Source of the DNA: Bacteroidales bacterium UBA6229
Lineage (GTDB): Bacteria; Bacteroidota; Bacteroidia; Bacteroidales; F082
Assembly: GCA_002440975.1 (NCBI GenBank)
Contig: DJWN01000027.1
Location: 1 to 19,840 of the forward strand
DNA: 19,840 nucleotides
Direction: 5' to 3'
The notes beneath the pieces were generated by a model, which was given only the letters and a program-made list of their open reading frames with translations, was not told the origin of the DNA and ran no database searches. This document shows, in pieces, positions 1-5,496 of the stretch (its first letter is position 1; each line of letters begins with the position of its first letter). The translations under genes and the position numbers were made by a program.

Positions 1-1
1 G

Positions 2-112
2 CGATTCATCAAGAAACAAAAAAGCAGAAGACTGATCGAGAAGATTGTTATCGGTGAATCACTTGAAGGTAAGCTGGCTCAGTTGGTTAGAGTCCCGCAT
101 GTGCGGGATTAA
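2..112 (+). CDS. GIY-YIG endonuclease family protein, C-terminal part (5' end outside window)
   Basis: An open frame enters from the left edge and stops with TAA at 110-112. Its first residues read RFIKKQKSR, identical to the RFIKKQKSR of the complete GIY-YIG protein at 191-448. The first 25 bases of the window are also identical to 382-406. This is therefore the tail of a second copy of the same gene, whose nuclease core lies upstream of the window. After the shared helix the protein continues RLIEKIVIGESLEGK and ends LAQLVRVPHVRD. Those last twelve residues are encoded by the 5' half of the tRNA-like segment at 73-145, so the C-terminus is probably a by-product of run-in to that structure. 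The family consists of small (about 80-100 residue) single-domain nucleases of mostly unknown role. That the gene is a partial copy is clear; its biological activity is unknown. Confidence 0.8.
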   Translation, partial: RFIKKQKSRRLIEKIVIGESLEGKLAQLVRVPHVRD

Positions 113-145
113 TCAGAGGGTCGTCCCGAGGATTCGGGATCCAGC
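73..145 (+). other. tRNA-like cloverleaf segment (tRNA-derived remnant or repeat)
   Basis: The segment resembles a degraded tRNA. GCTGG (73-77) can pair with CCAGC (141-145) as a short acceptor-like stem. Bases 78-92 read CTCAGTTGGTTAGAG, the characteristic D-arm sequence of bacterial tRNAs. Bases 110-122 (TAATCAGAGGGTC) resemble the 3' side of an anticodon arm plus variable loop, as I remember them from tRNA-Lys. Two six-base-pair hairpins with four-base loops, 93-108 (TCCCGC/GCGGGA) and 124-139 (TCCCGA/TCGGGA), occupy the places of the anticodon and T arms. A working tRNA would have seven-base loops and a TTCRA T-loop, so this is not a functional tRNA gene. Its 5' half is translated as the C-terminus of the upstream GIY-YIG frame. 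A repeat element, a regulatory RNA structure or a target site for the nuclease are possible; I cannot choose between them. Confidence 0.5.
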
Positions 146-154
146 AGGGGGAGC

Positions 155-181
155 AAAAAGGGGGCAACAGTCCCCTTTTTT
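155..181 (+). terminator. intrinsic terminator between the two GIY-YIG copies
   Basis: AAAAAGGGGG (155-164) pairs with TCCCCTTTTT (171-180): nine Watson-Crick pairs plus one G-T closing pair around the six-base loop CAACAG. The descending arm ends in a run of six T. It lies ten bases after the tRNA-like segment and ten bases before the ATG at 191, so it should end transcripts of the upstream copy before the second copy. Confidence 0.7.
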
Positions 182-190
182 CGTTAAGAA

Positions 191-448
191 ATGTACTACC
201 TCTATATTATATATTCGGAGAGTTCAGATAAGTATTATGTTGGAATAAGTTCGGATCCTGAACGTCGGCTCGAAGAGCACAATACTTCGGCCAGAATAAG
301 TTTTACCAGAAAGCACCGACCCTGGAGCATGGTTGCTTTGTTTGAATGTGCAGAAAGCTTGAGCGAAGCGATGAAAATAGAGCGATTCATCAAGAAACAA
401 AAAAGCCGCCCACAAGGACGGCTTCAAAACTTTCAAAACCAGCATTAA
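191..448 (+). CDS. GIY-YIG nuclease superfamily protein (UPF0213/YhbQ-like), altered C-terminus
   Basis: The 85-residue product starts MYYLYIIYSESSDKYYVGIS. It shows the GIY-equivalent (LYIIYS), the YIG-equivalent (YYVGIS) about ten residues later, the catalytic-arginine region PERRLEEHN and the helix IERFIKKQKS with a candidate metal-binding Glu. This is the single-domain nuclease family often found near or inside mobile DNA; the cellular role is not established. Compared with the neighbouring copy ending at 112, homology stops abruptly after KS. The last residues (RPQGRLQNFQNQH) are encoded by DNA that forms the transcription terminator of kbl on the other strand. The stop codon overlaps the kbl stop by four bases, tail to tail. 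There is no clear ribosome binding site. The fold assignment is secure. Whether the protein is active, given the replaced tail, is uncertain. Confidence 0.85.
   Translation: MYYLYIIYSESSDKYYVGISSDPERRLEEHNTSARISFTRKHRPWSMVALFECAESLSEAMKIERFIKKQKSRPQGRLQNFQNQH
399..424 (-). terminator. intrinsic terminator of kbl, embedded in the GIY-YIG coding sequence
   Basis: Read on the minus strand, AAGCCG/CGGCTT gives six pairs. A G-U pair and two G-C pairs then close onto the loop TTGT, making nine pairs in all, followed directly by a T tract (complement of the A run at 399-404). On the plus strand the middle pair becomes a C/A mismatch and no T tract follows. The structure is therefore oriented for kbl, whose stop codon lies 21 bases upstream. 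It also encodes the final part of the GIY-YIG protein. Confidence 0.75.
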
Positions 449-1632
449 ATTACATCCAGTGCTTTACCAACTTTTGTGAAGGCTGCAATGGCTTTGTCGA
501 GGTGCTCAGTTTCGTGCCCTGCAGAGAGTTGTACCCGGATTCTGGCCTGGCCTTTAGGTACAACCGGATAGTAAAATCCAATCACATAAATGCCTTCTTC
601 GAGGAGCATGGCAGCCATTTTTTGAGACAGCGGTGCATCATACAACATCACAGCACAAATGGCTGATTTGGTAGGTTTGATGTCGAAGCCGGCAGCTGTC
701 ATCTTTTCCATGAAATAGGCGGTATTGGCATGGAGCTTATCTTGCAATTCATTGGTCTGATCCATCATATCAAACATTTTGATACCGGCATTTACCACAA
801 CAGGAGGAAGTGAATTGGAGAAAAGATAAGGTCTTGAGCGCTGACGCAACAGTTCAATGATTTCTTTTCGGCCGGTTGTGAAACCACCAATTGCCCCACC
901 AAAGGCTTTGCCAAGCGTTCCGGTGATGATATCAACCTCGCCACGGATGTTGAAAAGTTCTGTAACGCCTCTTCCGGTTTCGCCAACAACACCTGCTGAA
1001 TGGCATTCATCAACCATCACCAGGGCATCATATTTTTTGGCCAGCTCATTGATTTTATCCATCGGAGCTACATTGCCATCCATAGAGAAAACACCATCAG
1101 TAACGATAACCCGGAAGCGTTGTTCCTGTGCCAGTTGAAGCTGTTTTTCCAAATCTTCCATGTCTGCGTTGGCATAGCGGTAGCGTTTAGCTTTGCAAAG
1201 CCGCACACCATCAATGATGGAAGCATGGTTGAGTGAATCGGAGATGATTGCATCTTCCTCAGAGAAAAGTGGTTCAAAAACGCCGCCATTGGCATCAAAA
1301 GCTGCTGCATACAGAATGGTATCTTCGGTGCCAAAAAAGTTAGCGATTTTGGCTTCGAGGGTTTTGTGCAAATCCTGTGTTCCACAGATGAAACGTACGG
1401 ATGACATGCCAAAACCATGACTGTTGAGTGCTTCATGAGCAGCTTCCTTCAGCTTGGGATGGTCAGATAGGCCAAGATAATTGTTGGCGCAAAAATTCAA
1501 CACTTTTTGTCCTGTATTTAGGGTTATTTCAGCTTTTTGCGGACTGGCAATGATTCTTTCACTTTTGTATAAGCCAGCTTCCTGGATTTCGGTCAGCTCC
1601 TTTTGGAGGTGTTCTTTTAATTTACCGTACAT
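445..1632 (-). CDS. kbl: glycine C-acetyltransferase (2-amino-3-ketobutyrate CoA ligase)
   Basis: This cytosolic PLP enzyme of the alpha-oxoamine synthase family interconverts 2-amino-3-ketobutyrate plus CoA with glycine plus acetyl-CoA. It is the second step of threonine breakdown via threonine dehydrogenase. The 395-residue length matches the E. coli enzyme (398). Visible landmarks are NNYLGLSDHP near residue 50, SLNHASIIDG with the cofactor-stacking His136, VDECHSAG with Asp208 and His211, and the Schiff-base lysine K242 in TGTLGKAFGG. The ATG at 1630-1632 begins MYGKLKEHLQ, the usual family start. A threonine dehydrogenase partner is not adjacent; the SDR gene at 8726-9736 has a different N-terminal sequence from the threonine dehydrogenases I know. 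The gene stands alone with its own terminator. Related 8-amino-7-oxononanoate synthase (BioF) is an alternative, but the sequence fits Kbl better. Confidence 0.93.
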   Translation of the reverse strand: MYGKLKEHLQKELTEIQEAGLYKSERIIASPQKAEITLNTGQKVLNFCANNYLGLSDHPKLKEAAHEALNSHGFGMSSVRFICGTQDLHKTLEAKIANFFGTEDTILYAAAFDANGGVFEPLFSEEDAIISDSLNHASIIDGVRLCKAKRYRYANADMEDLEKQLQLAQEQRFRVIVTDGVFSMDGNVAPMDKINELAKKYDALVMVDECHSAGVVGETGRGVTELFNIRGEVDIITGTLGKAFGGAIGGFTTGRKEIIELLRQRSRPYLFSNSLPPVVVNAGIKMFDMMDQTNELQDKLHANTAYFMEKMTAAGFDIKPTKSAICAVMLYDAPLSQKMAAMLLEEGIYVIGFYYPVVPKGQARIRVQLSAGHETEHLDKAIAAFTKVGKALDVI

Positions 1633-1683
1633 AAGATTTTGGTTTAATTTTTTGGTTTAGGAACCTTTTTTATTTTCAATCGT

Positions 1684-1691
1684 CAAAATTA
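1684..1691 (-). promoter_or_regulatory. candidate -7 element for kbl
   Basis: On the minus strand this reads TAATTTTG, a full match to the Bacteroidota -7 consensus TAnnTTTG, about 50 bases upstream of the kbl start codon. I see no convincing TTTG -33 element at the expected distance, so the call is tentative. Confidence 0.45.
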
Positions 1692-1728
1692 GGAATTTAT
1701 AATGATTTTTGGATGACTACTTTTGGGT

Positions 1729-1762
1729 TAATTCATGAATTATTTAAAAAGTGCGAACTTTG
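1729..1762 (+). promoter_or_regulatory. candidate mnmA promoter region with a 14-bp palindrome
   Basis: GAACTTTG at 1755-1762 matches seven of eight positions of the TAnnTTTG -7 consensus and lies 18 bases before the mnmA ATG. Just upstream, 1729-1742 (TAATTCATGAATTA) is a perfect palindrome where an operator could sit. A palindrome of this size is expected about once per window by chance in AT-rich DNA, so only its position makes it notable. Confidence 0.4.
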
Positions 1763-1780
1763 CACCGAAAATTTTTCTTT

Positions 1781-2848
1781 ATGCAAATAGCTGCTTTAGT
1801 TTCTGGCGGAGTTGATAGTTCGGTGACCATTCCTTTACTCAAGGAAAAAGGTTACGATCCGGTGATTTTTTATATCAAAATAGGTATGGAAGATGATCCG
1901 TCGTTTGTGGATTGCCCTTCGGAAGAAGATATCGAAATCACTACCTATATTGCTAAAAAATACGGTTGCAAAATGGAGATTTGTGATCTTCAGAAGACTT
2001 ACTGGGAAACTGTGGTGGCTTATACAATAGAAACGGTGAAAAAGGGCCTTACACCTAATCCGGATGTGATGTGCAACCGGCTTATTAAGTTCGGGGCTTT
2101 TGAGCAGCAATTTGGTCATCAGTTCGACAAAATCAGTACTGGCCATTATGCCCGTGTGATTGAAAATGAAAAAGGATTCTTTTTAGGTACTGCTGCCGAT
2201 CCGGTGAAGGATCAAACCTATTTTTTAGGACGCATCACTTATCCACAATTGAGTAAGCTGATGTTTCCGGTAGGAGATTTGCAAAAAACCGAAGTGCGTA
2301 AAATTGCAGAAGCCATGAAACTTCCCAGTGCTCATCGGCCTGACAGCCAGGGAATTTGTTTTTTGGGCAAGATCAATTACAATGACTTTATCAAGCGGTA
2401 TGCTGGTGAAAAGTCTGGTGATATCATTGAGCTTGAAACGGGTAAGAAGTTAGGTAAACATAATGGTATCTGGTTTCATACGATTGGCCAGCGTCGTGGT
2501 CTGGGCCTTAGCGGAGGCCCGTGGTTTGTGGTGAAAAAGGAGGTGAACCAGAATATTGTTTACGTTTCAAATGGCTATGATCCGGTAAGTCAGTATCAGG
2601 AGAAAGTTTATATGGCAGAGGTGCAGCTGTTGCATCCTGATTTTGTATTAGAATCAGGGATGAAAATCAGGTTTAAAATACGGCATCAACCCGAGTATAA
2701 TTCTGGCACATTGCTACACGAAAAGGGAATGTGGCACATTCATGCTGATGAACCAATTTCGGGTGTTGCCCCTGGGCAGTTTGCCGTGATGTATCAGTTG
2801 GATGAACCCATTTGTTTAGGTAGTGGAATTATTGATCAACAGCCTTGA
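1781..2848 (+). CDS. mnmA: tRNA-specific 2-thiouridylase MnmA
   Basis: MnmA uses ATP and a relayed sulfur to thiolate U34 of tRNA-Lys, tRNA-Glu and tRNA-Gln. The 355-residue protein begins MQIAALVSGGVDSS, with the PP-loop motif SGGVDSS at residues 8-14. The two catalytic cysteines are visible: Cys98 in NPDVMCNR and Cys193 in DSQGICFLGK. Between and after them are GHYAR, KDQTYFLG and GQRRGLG, all family hallmarks. The C-terminal part (from about 270) is the beta-barrel domain. An in-frame GTG at 1751 would add ten residues before the PP-loop but lies inside the promoter, so I start at the ATG at 1781. The gene appears monocistronic and ends at a strong hairpin. Bacteroidota often carry more than one MnmA paralogue, so the exact substrate set may be divided with another copy elsewhere. 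Confidence 0.93.
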   Translation: MQIAALVSGGVDSSVTIPLLKEKGYDPVIFYIKIGMEDDPSFVDCPSEEDIEITTYIAKKYGCKMEICDLQKTYWETVVAYTIETVKKGLTPNPDVMCNRLIKFGAFEQQFGHQFDKISTGHYARVIENEKGFFLGTAADPVKDQTYFLGRITYPQLSKLMFPVGDLQKTEVRKIAEAMKLPSAHRPDSQGICFLGKINYNDFIKRYAGEKSGDIIELETGKKLGKHNGIWFHTIGQRRGLGLSGGPWFVVKKEVNQNIVYVSNGYDPVSQYQEKVYMAEVQLLHPDFVLESGMKIRFKIRHQPEYNSGTLLHEKGMWHIHADEPISGVAPGQFAVMYQLDEPICLGSGIIDQQP

Positions 2849-2857
2849 ATAAACAAT

Positions 2858-2890
2858 AAACCTTCAAGGTTTCAAAAACCTTGAAGGTTT
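2858..2890. terminator. perfect 15-bp inverted repeat, bidirectional terminator
   Basis: Bases 2858-2872 and 2876-2890 are exact reverse complements (AAACCTTCAAGGTTT / AAACCTTGAAGGTTT) with a three-base loop CAA. The arms end in AAA and TTT, giving a short U tract in either direction. It lies ten bases after mnmA and 32 bases beyond the end of the convergent lipoprotein gene, as expected for a shared terminator. Confidence 0.75.
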
Positions 2891-2922
2891 ATTATGTTTC
2901 TTAATTTAAGGAATAATAGTTT

Positions 2923-4557
2923 TTAGTAACCGAATACCTCGCTACAAACATCGGCAGGTAGTGCAAAGTCAACGTATGAATAATGATCTTGGGTTACGGT
3001 AACTTCTGTTTCGTACCATTCGTTGTCGTAATATATCCCAACAACATAGGTTTGACCTACTTCCACATCACAGATTTCGGCATAGCCATTCACCATTTCG
3101 CCCCAACGCCAGTTCCATCCGCCAGATTCTCTATACCACACACCAAACGAAGGCCGGATAACAACATTGGGTTCGCTGACGCAATAAACTTCTACTTCAA
3201 CGGTAATGCTGCTTGATGGTTGTGAAATCACATTCACCTGAACCGGAGTTCCGGAACATAAATCATCGATCAGAGTAGGTTGCGATTCGGGGGCAATGGT
3301 GATGTTGTTGTAATAATCATTTTCCCAGACAATTTTTACAGGAATACCAGCCGGAGCATATTGTGTATAAACAGGTTCGTTGCCACAAACCCACATATAA
3401 ACGTAGGTCATAAATGAATTGTCAACCTGCCTGTACATAGCGCCTTGCATCACATAGCAATCGCAGGTTGTGTTTGTTGCATTGAACATAAAAGGTACTC
3501 CTTCATAACAATAATCACCATAGAACCAGTCGAAATTGTAATAGGATAAATGGGTAAGTTCTACTGTTGAAGTCAATCCTCCACCGGTCTGAACAATACT
3601 TGCCATGCCTTCTTCGGTCCATTCGCCGGTGTTTTCGTTGTAGCTCCACAAAGGCACCTGATCACCGTTATTTACCAGACTGTTTGTTTCCGGATTATAA
3701 GTTTGTGGATTAATAACGGCTTCTAGCGACAGCGTTCCTTCTTCAAAAGTGGCAGCCTGACGACCAGAGGCATCCGTAAGTTCGATGGCAACAAAACCTG
3801 CACTGTAAAACATGCCTTCTTCCGTGCTGCCGTTCAAACGGTTAACGCTAGGCATCAGCCCGCCGGGAAACGAAGCTAGTGCTTCTTCTTGTGTGTTATC
3901 AAAATGCACAATTGTCATATCAAGGCTGCCATTTAGTGGTGTGCCTCCTGCATCGCGCAAAACAATTCCTGCAGGTATCTCAATGCGTGCGCGACCGCCA
4001 GGGGTTTGCACGGTGGCAGGATTTTCTACGCGTCCGGCAACAGCTGTACCAATATTACTCTCGCGTGCAACGCTTACTCCCTGAGGTGGGTTATCAAGAT
4101 GAACCATGTTTACACGAACCTGGGTCCGGCCTGGTGCAACCAGTGTAACTTTCTGACTGGTAGCCAAATACCCTGGAATGTTACCCACAATATTAAAGGT
4201 GATGGGTTTGTTGGGCGAAGGAGTAAAAGTGGCATCGGGTATCAAGGCCAGGCCAATCATGCCTCTTTGAGAAGCATATTGCATACTTTGATGTTGTACG
4301 CCGGTTATGTCAATTACACCATCTTTGGCCGGCCCTGTTATTTTGGCCATAACAGATGCATCGCCATCTCTGCCGATCAGCTCGCCTGTTTCAGCATCAT
4401 AAAACTGCACATCGACAGTGGTTTCGATTAGATCGTAATTAATAATGAGCTTGGCTCCTTCGGCTGAATCTTTCAGTTTTTTGCAGGAGCTGATAAGCAT
4501 TAAACCGGCCAGTAACATTGTTATTGCCGGAAACCATACTATTTTATTCTTTTTCAT
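2923..4557 (-). CDS. large surface-type lipoprotein of unknown function
   Basis: I do not recognise a named family. The 544-residue product starts MKKNKIVWFPAITMLLAGLMLISSC, a lipoprotein signal peptide with Cys25 as the likely lipidated residue. The following KKLKDSAEG would place it in the envelope. Residues about 30-165 look like beta-sandwich material (FYDAETGELIGRDGDASV, then NIVGNIPGYLATSQKVTLVAPG). Residues 180-340 include RARIEIPAGIVLRDAGG, SLDMTIVHFDN and WSYNENTGEWTEEG. This resembles the ordered beta-strand modules seen in carbohydrate- or matrix-binding surface proteins, but I cannot assign one. A Cys-containing middle (NTTCDCYVMQGAMY) and an aromatic-rich C-terminal part (VWYRESGGWNWRWG) follow. 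The start codon lies 19 bases beyond the stop of the beta-barrel gene upstream, so the two are almost certainly cotranscribed and may form a surface assembly. Confidence 0.7.
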   Translation of the reverse strand: MKKNKIVWFPAITMLLAGLMLISSCKKLKDSAEGAKLIINYDLIETTVDVQFYDAETGELIGRDGDASVMAKITGPAKDGVIDITGVQHQSMQYASQRGMIGLALIPDATFTPSPNKPITFNIVGNIPGYLATSQKVTLVAPGRTQVRVNMVHLDNPPQGVSVARESNIGTAVAGRVENPATVQTPGGRARIEIPAGIVLRDAGGTPLNGSLDMTIVHFDNTQEEALASFPGGLMPSVNRLNGSTEEGMFYSAGFVAIELTDASGRQAATFEEGTLSLEAVINPQTYNPETNSLVNNGDQVPLWSYNENTGEWTEEGMASIVQTGGGLTSTVELTHLSYYNFDWFYGDYCYEGVPFMFNATNTTCDCYVMQGAMYRQVDNSFMTYVYMWVCGNEPVYTQYAPAGIPVKIVWENDYYNNITIAPESQPTLIDDLCSGTPVQVNVISQPSSSITVEVEVYCVSEPNVVIRPSFGVWYRESGGWNWRWGEMVNGYAEICDVEVGQTYVVGIYYDNEWYETEVTVTQDHYSYVDFALPADVCSEVFGY

Positions 4558-4576
4558 GATTTAAAATTTTTGTTTT

Positions 4577-5287
4577 CTATAAAAAGCGAAATGAAAGCTG
4601 AAAATTCAGCATGGGATAAATGTTGAGTGAAGAAAGATTATCTTCAAGTAATAATCTTTGTTCTTCAGATCCTGTAGGTTCTAGCATGCCGGTGGCATTT
4701 AGCTCAACCTTGGGTTTGCCATGAAATGCTGCTCCGGCTTCTACGGCAAAGGAAATAATATTGTTTTTTGACAATGAACGCCCTAATCCAATTCCCAGAT
4801 AGGGTGTTATGGAGGAACCCGGCTGAACCTTAAAATCCAGTGTGCCAATTTCTTGTGGCGCAACATCAACAACACCAATTGTGATTGATTTTGTAGGGTA
4901 TCCGTTTAGGTCAACCTCATTCATATTATAGAGCAAACCGCCACTTACGAAAAAAATCCTTGCAATATAATAGTTTGCCAGCAGAGAAATGCTGCCTAAC
5001 CTTGCATCGGCACTGCCGTTTATATCAATATTTTTATCATCGTGGGTGTATTTATACTTAAAATACGTGCCTCCCAGCCGGAGGTGGAGTTTGGGATTTA
5101 TGGCGGCGATTACTTCTGCTCCGGGTCCAAAAGTGCTTAGTTTCACTCCGAGCCCAAAGCCAATTCCCTGCCTTTGGTCGTCTTCAGCGTATTCGAATGG
5201 CCTTTCCTCCTGCATCTCCTGAGCCTGAAGTTGCAGATTGCTAAACCCGAAAACGCTTGCAAAAAAGATAATTATCAGGCGTTTCAT
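4577..5287 (-). CDS. putative outer-membrane beta-barrel protein
   Basis: The 236-residue product has a cleavable signal peptide (MKRLIIIFFASVFGFSNLQLQAQ, likely cut near QAQ). Alternating hydrophobic strands follow, such as LHLRLGGTYFKYKYTH, GSISLLANYYIARIFFVSGGLLYNM and ITPYLGIGLGRSL. It ends in MLNFQLSFRFL. The alternation, the glycine-aromatic turns and the aromatic-rich last strand fit a small (8-10 strand) outer-membrane barrel of the porin-like or OmpW/OMP_b-brl class. No enzymatic motif is seen. It is the first gene of a two-gene unit with the lipoprotein that begins 19 bases after it, so a barrel-plus-lipoprotein complex is plausible but inferred. The cargo or ligand cannot be told from sequence. 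Confidence 0.7.
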   Translation of the reverse strand: MKRLIIIFFASVFGFSNLQLQAQEMQEERPFEYAEDDQRQGIGFGLGVKLSTFGPGAEVIAAINPKLHLRLGGTYFKYKYTHDDKNIDINGSADARLGSISLLANYYIARIFFVSGGLLYNMNEVDLNGYPTKSITIGVVDVAPQEIGTLDFKVQPGSSITPYLGIGLGRSLSKNNIISFAVEAGAAFHGKPKVELNATGMLEPTGSEEQRLLLEDNLSSLNIYPMLNFQLSFRFL

Positions 5288-5327
5288 AAAAATTAATTTT
5301 TGGTTGTTTATATTGAGAATTATGCGA

Positions 5328-5358
5328 CAAAGCTACATTAATCTGTTTTACAAGTCAA
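5328..5358 (-). promoter_or_regulatory. promoter of the barrel-lipoprotein unit
   Basis: On the minus strand TAGCTTTG (5328-5335) is a full match to TAnnTTTG. A TTG (complement of 5356-5358) lies 20 bases upstream, the spacing expected for the Bacteroidota housekeeping sigma factor. The start codon is about 40 bases downstream. Confidence 0.6.
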
Positions 5359-5448
5359 TAGAATTAATTTTTTTTTGTTATTGATCACTCTAACGGAACA
5401 GTCTGGTGTATGTAGCTGGCTGCTGACAGTTTAAAAATCAATAGTTAA

Positions 5449-5479
5449 TTTGTCTTTTTATGAAATAACTGTACTTTTA
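5449..5479 (+). promoter_or_regulatory. promoter of the MltF-like transglycosylase gene
   Basis: TTTG at 5449-5452 and TACTTTTA at 5472-5479 (seven of eight consensus positions) are separated by 19 bases. They precede the ATG at 5497 by 17 bases, giving a short leader. Confidence 0.55.
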
Positions 5480-5496
5480 ACCATGATTTTAGAACA

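Noticed and set aside
73..145. Functional tRNA gene
   Set aside because: Only the D arm is canonical. The anticodon and T arms have four-base loops, the T-loop consensus is missing and the acceptor stem has only five pairs.
45..248. A 67-residue open frame spanning the tRNA-like segment and the terminator
   Set aside because: It reads through structured non-coding DNA and the terminator in a different frame from the real GIY-YIG tail, ends inside the next gene and has no domain-like composition.
1729..1742. 14-bp palindrome before mnmA as a defined operator
   Set aside because: It is made almost only of A and T, and one such palindrome is expected by chance in a window this size; kept only as part of the promoter region.
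1751..1780. GTG start giving a longer MnmA
   Set aside because: The codons lie in the promoter region and would add ten unconserved residues before the PP-loop; the ATG at 1781 gives the standard N-terminus.
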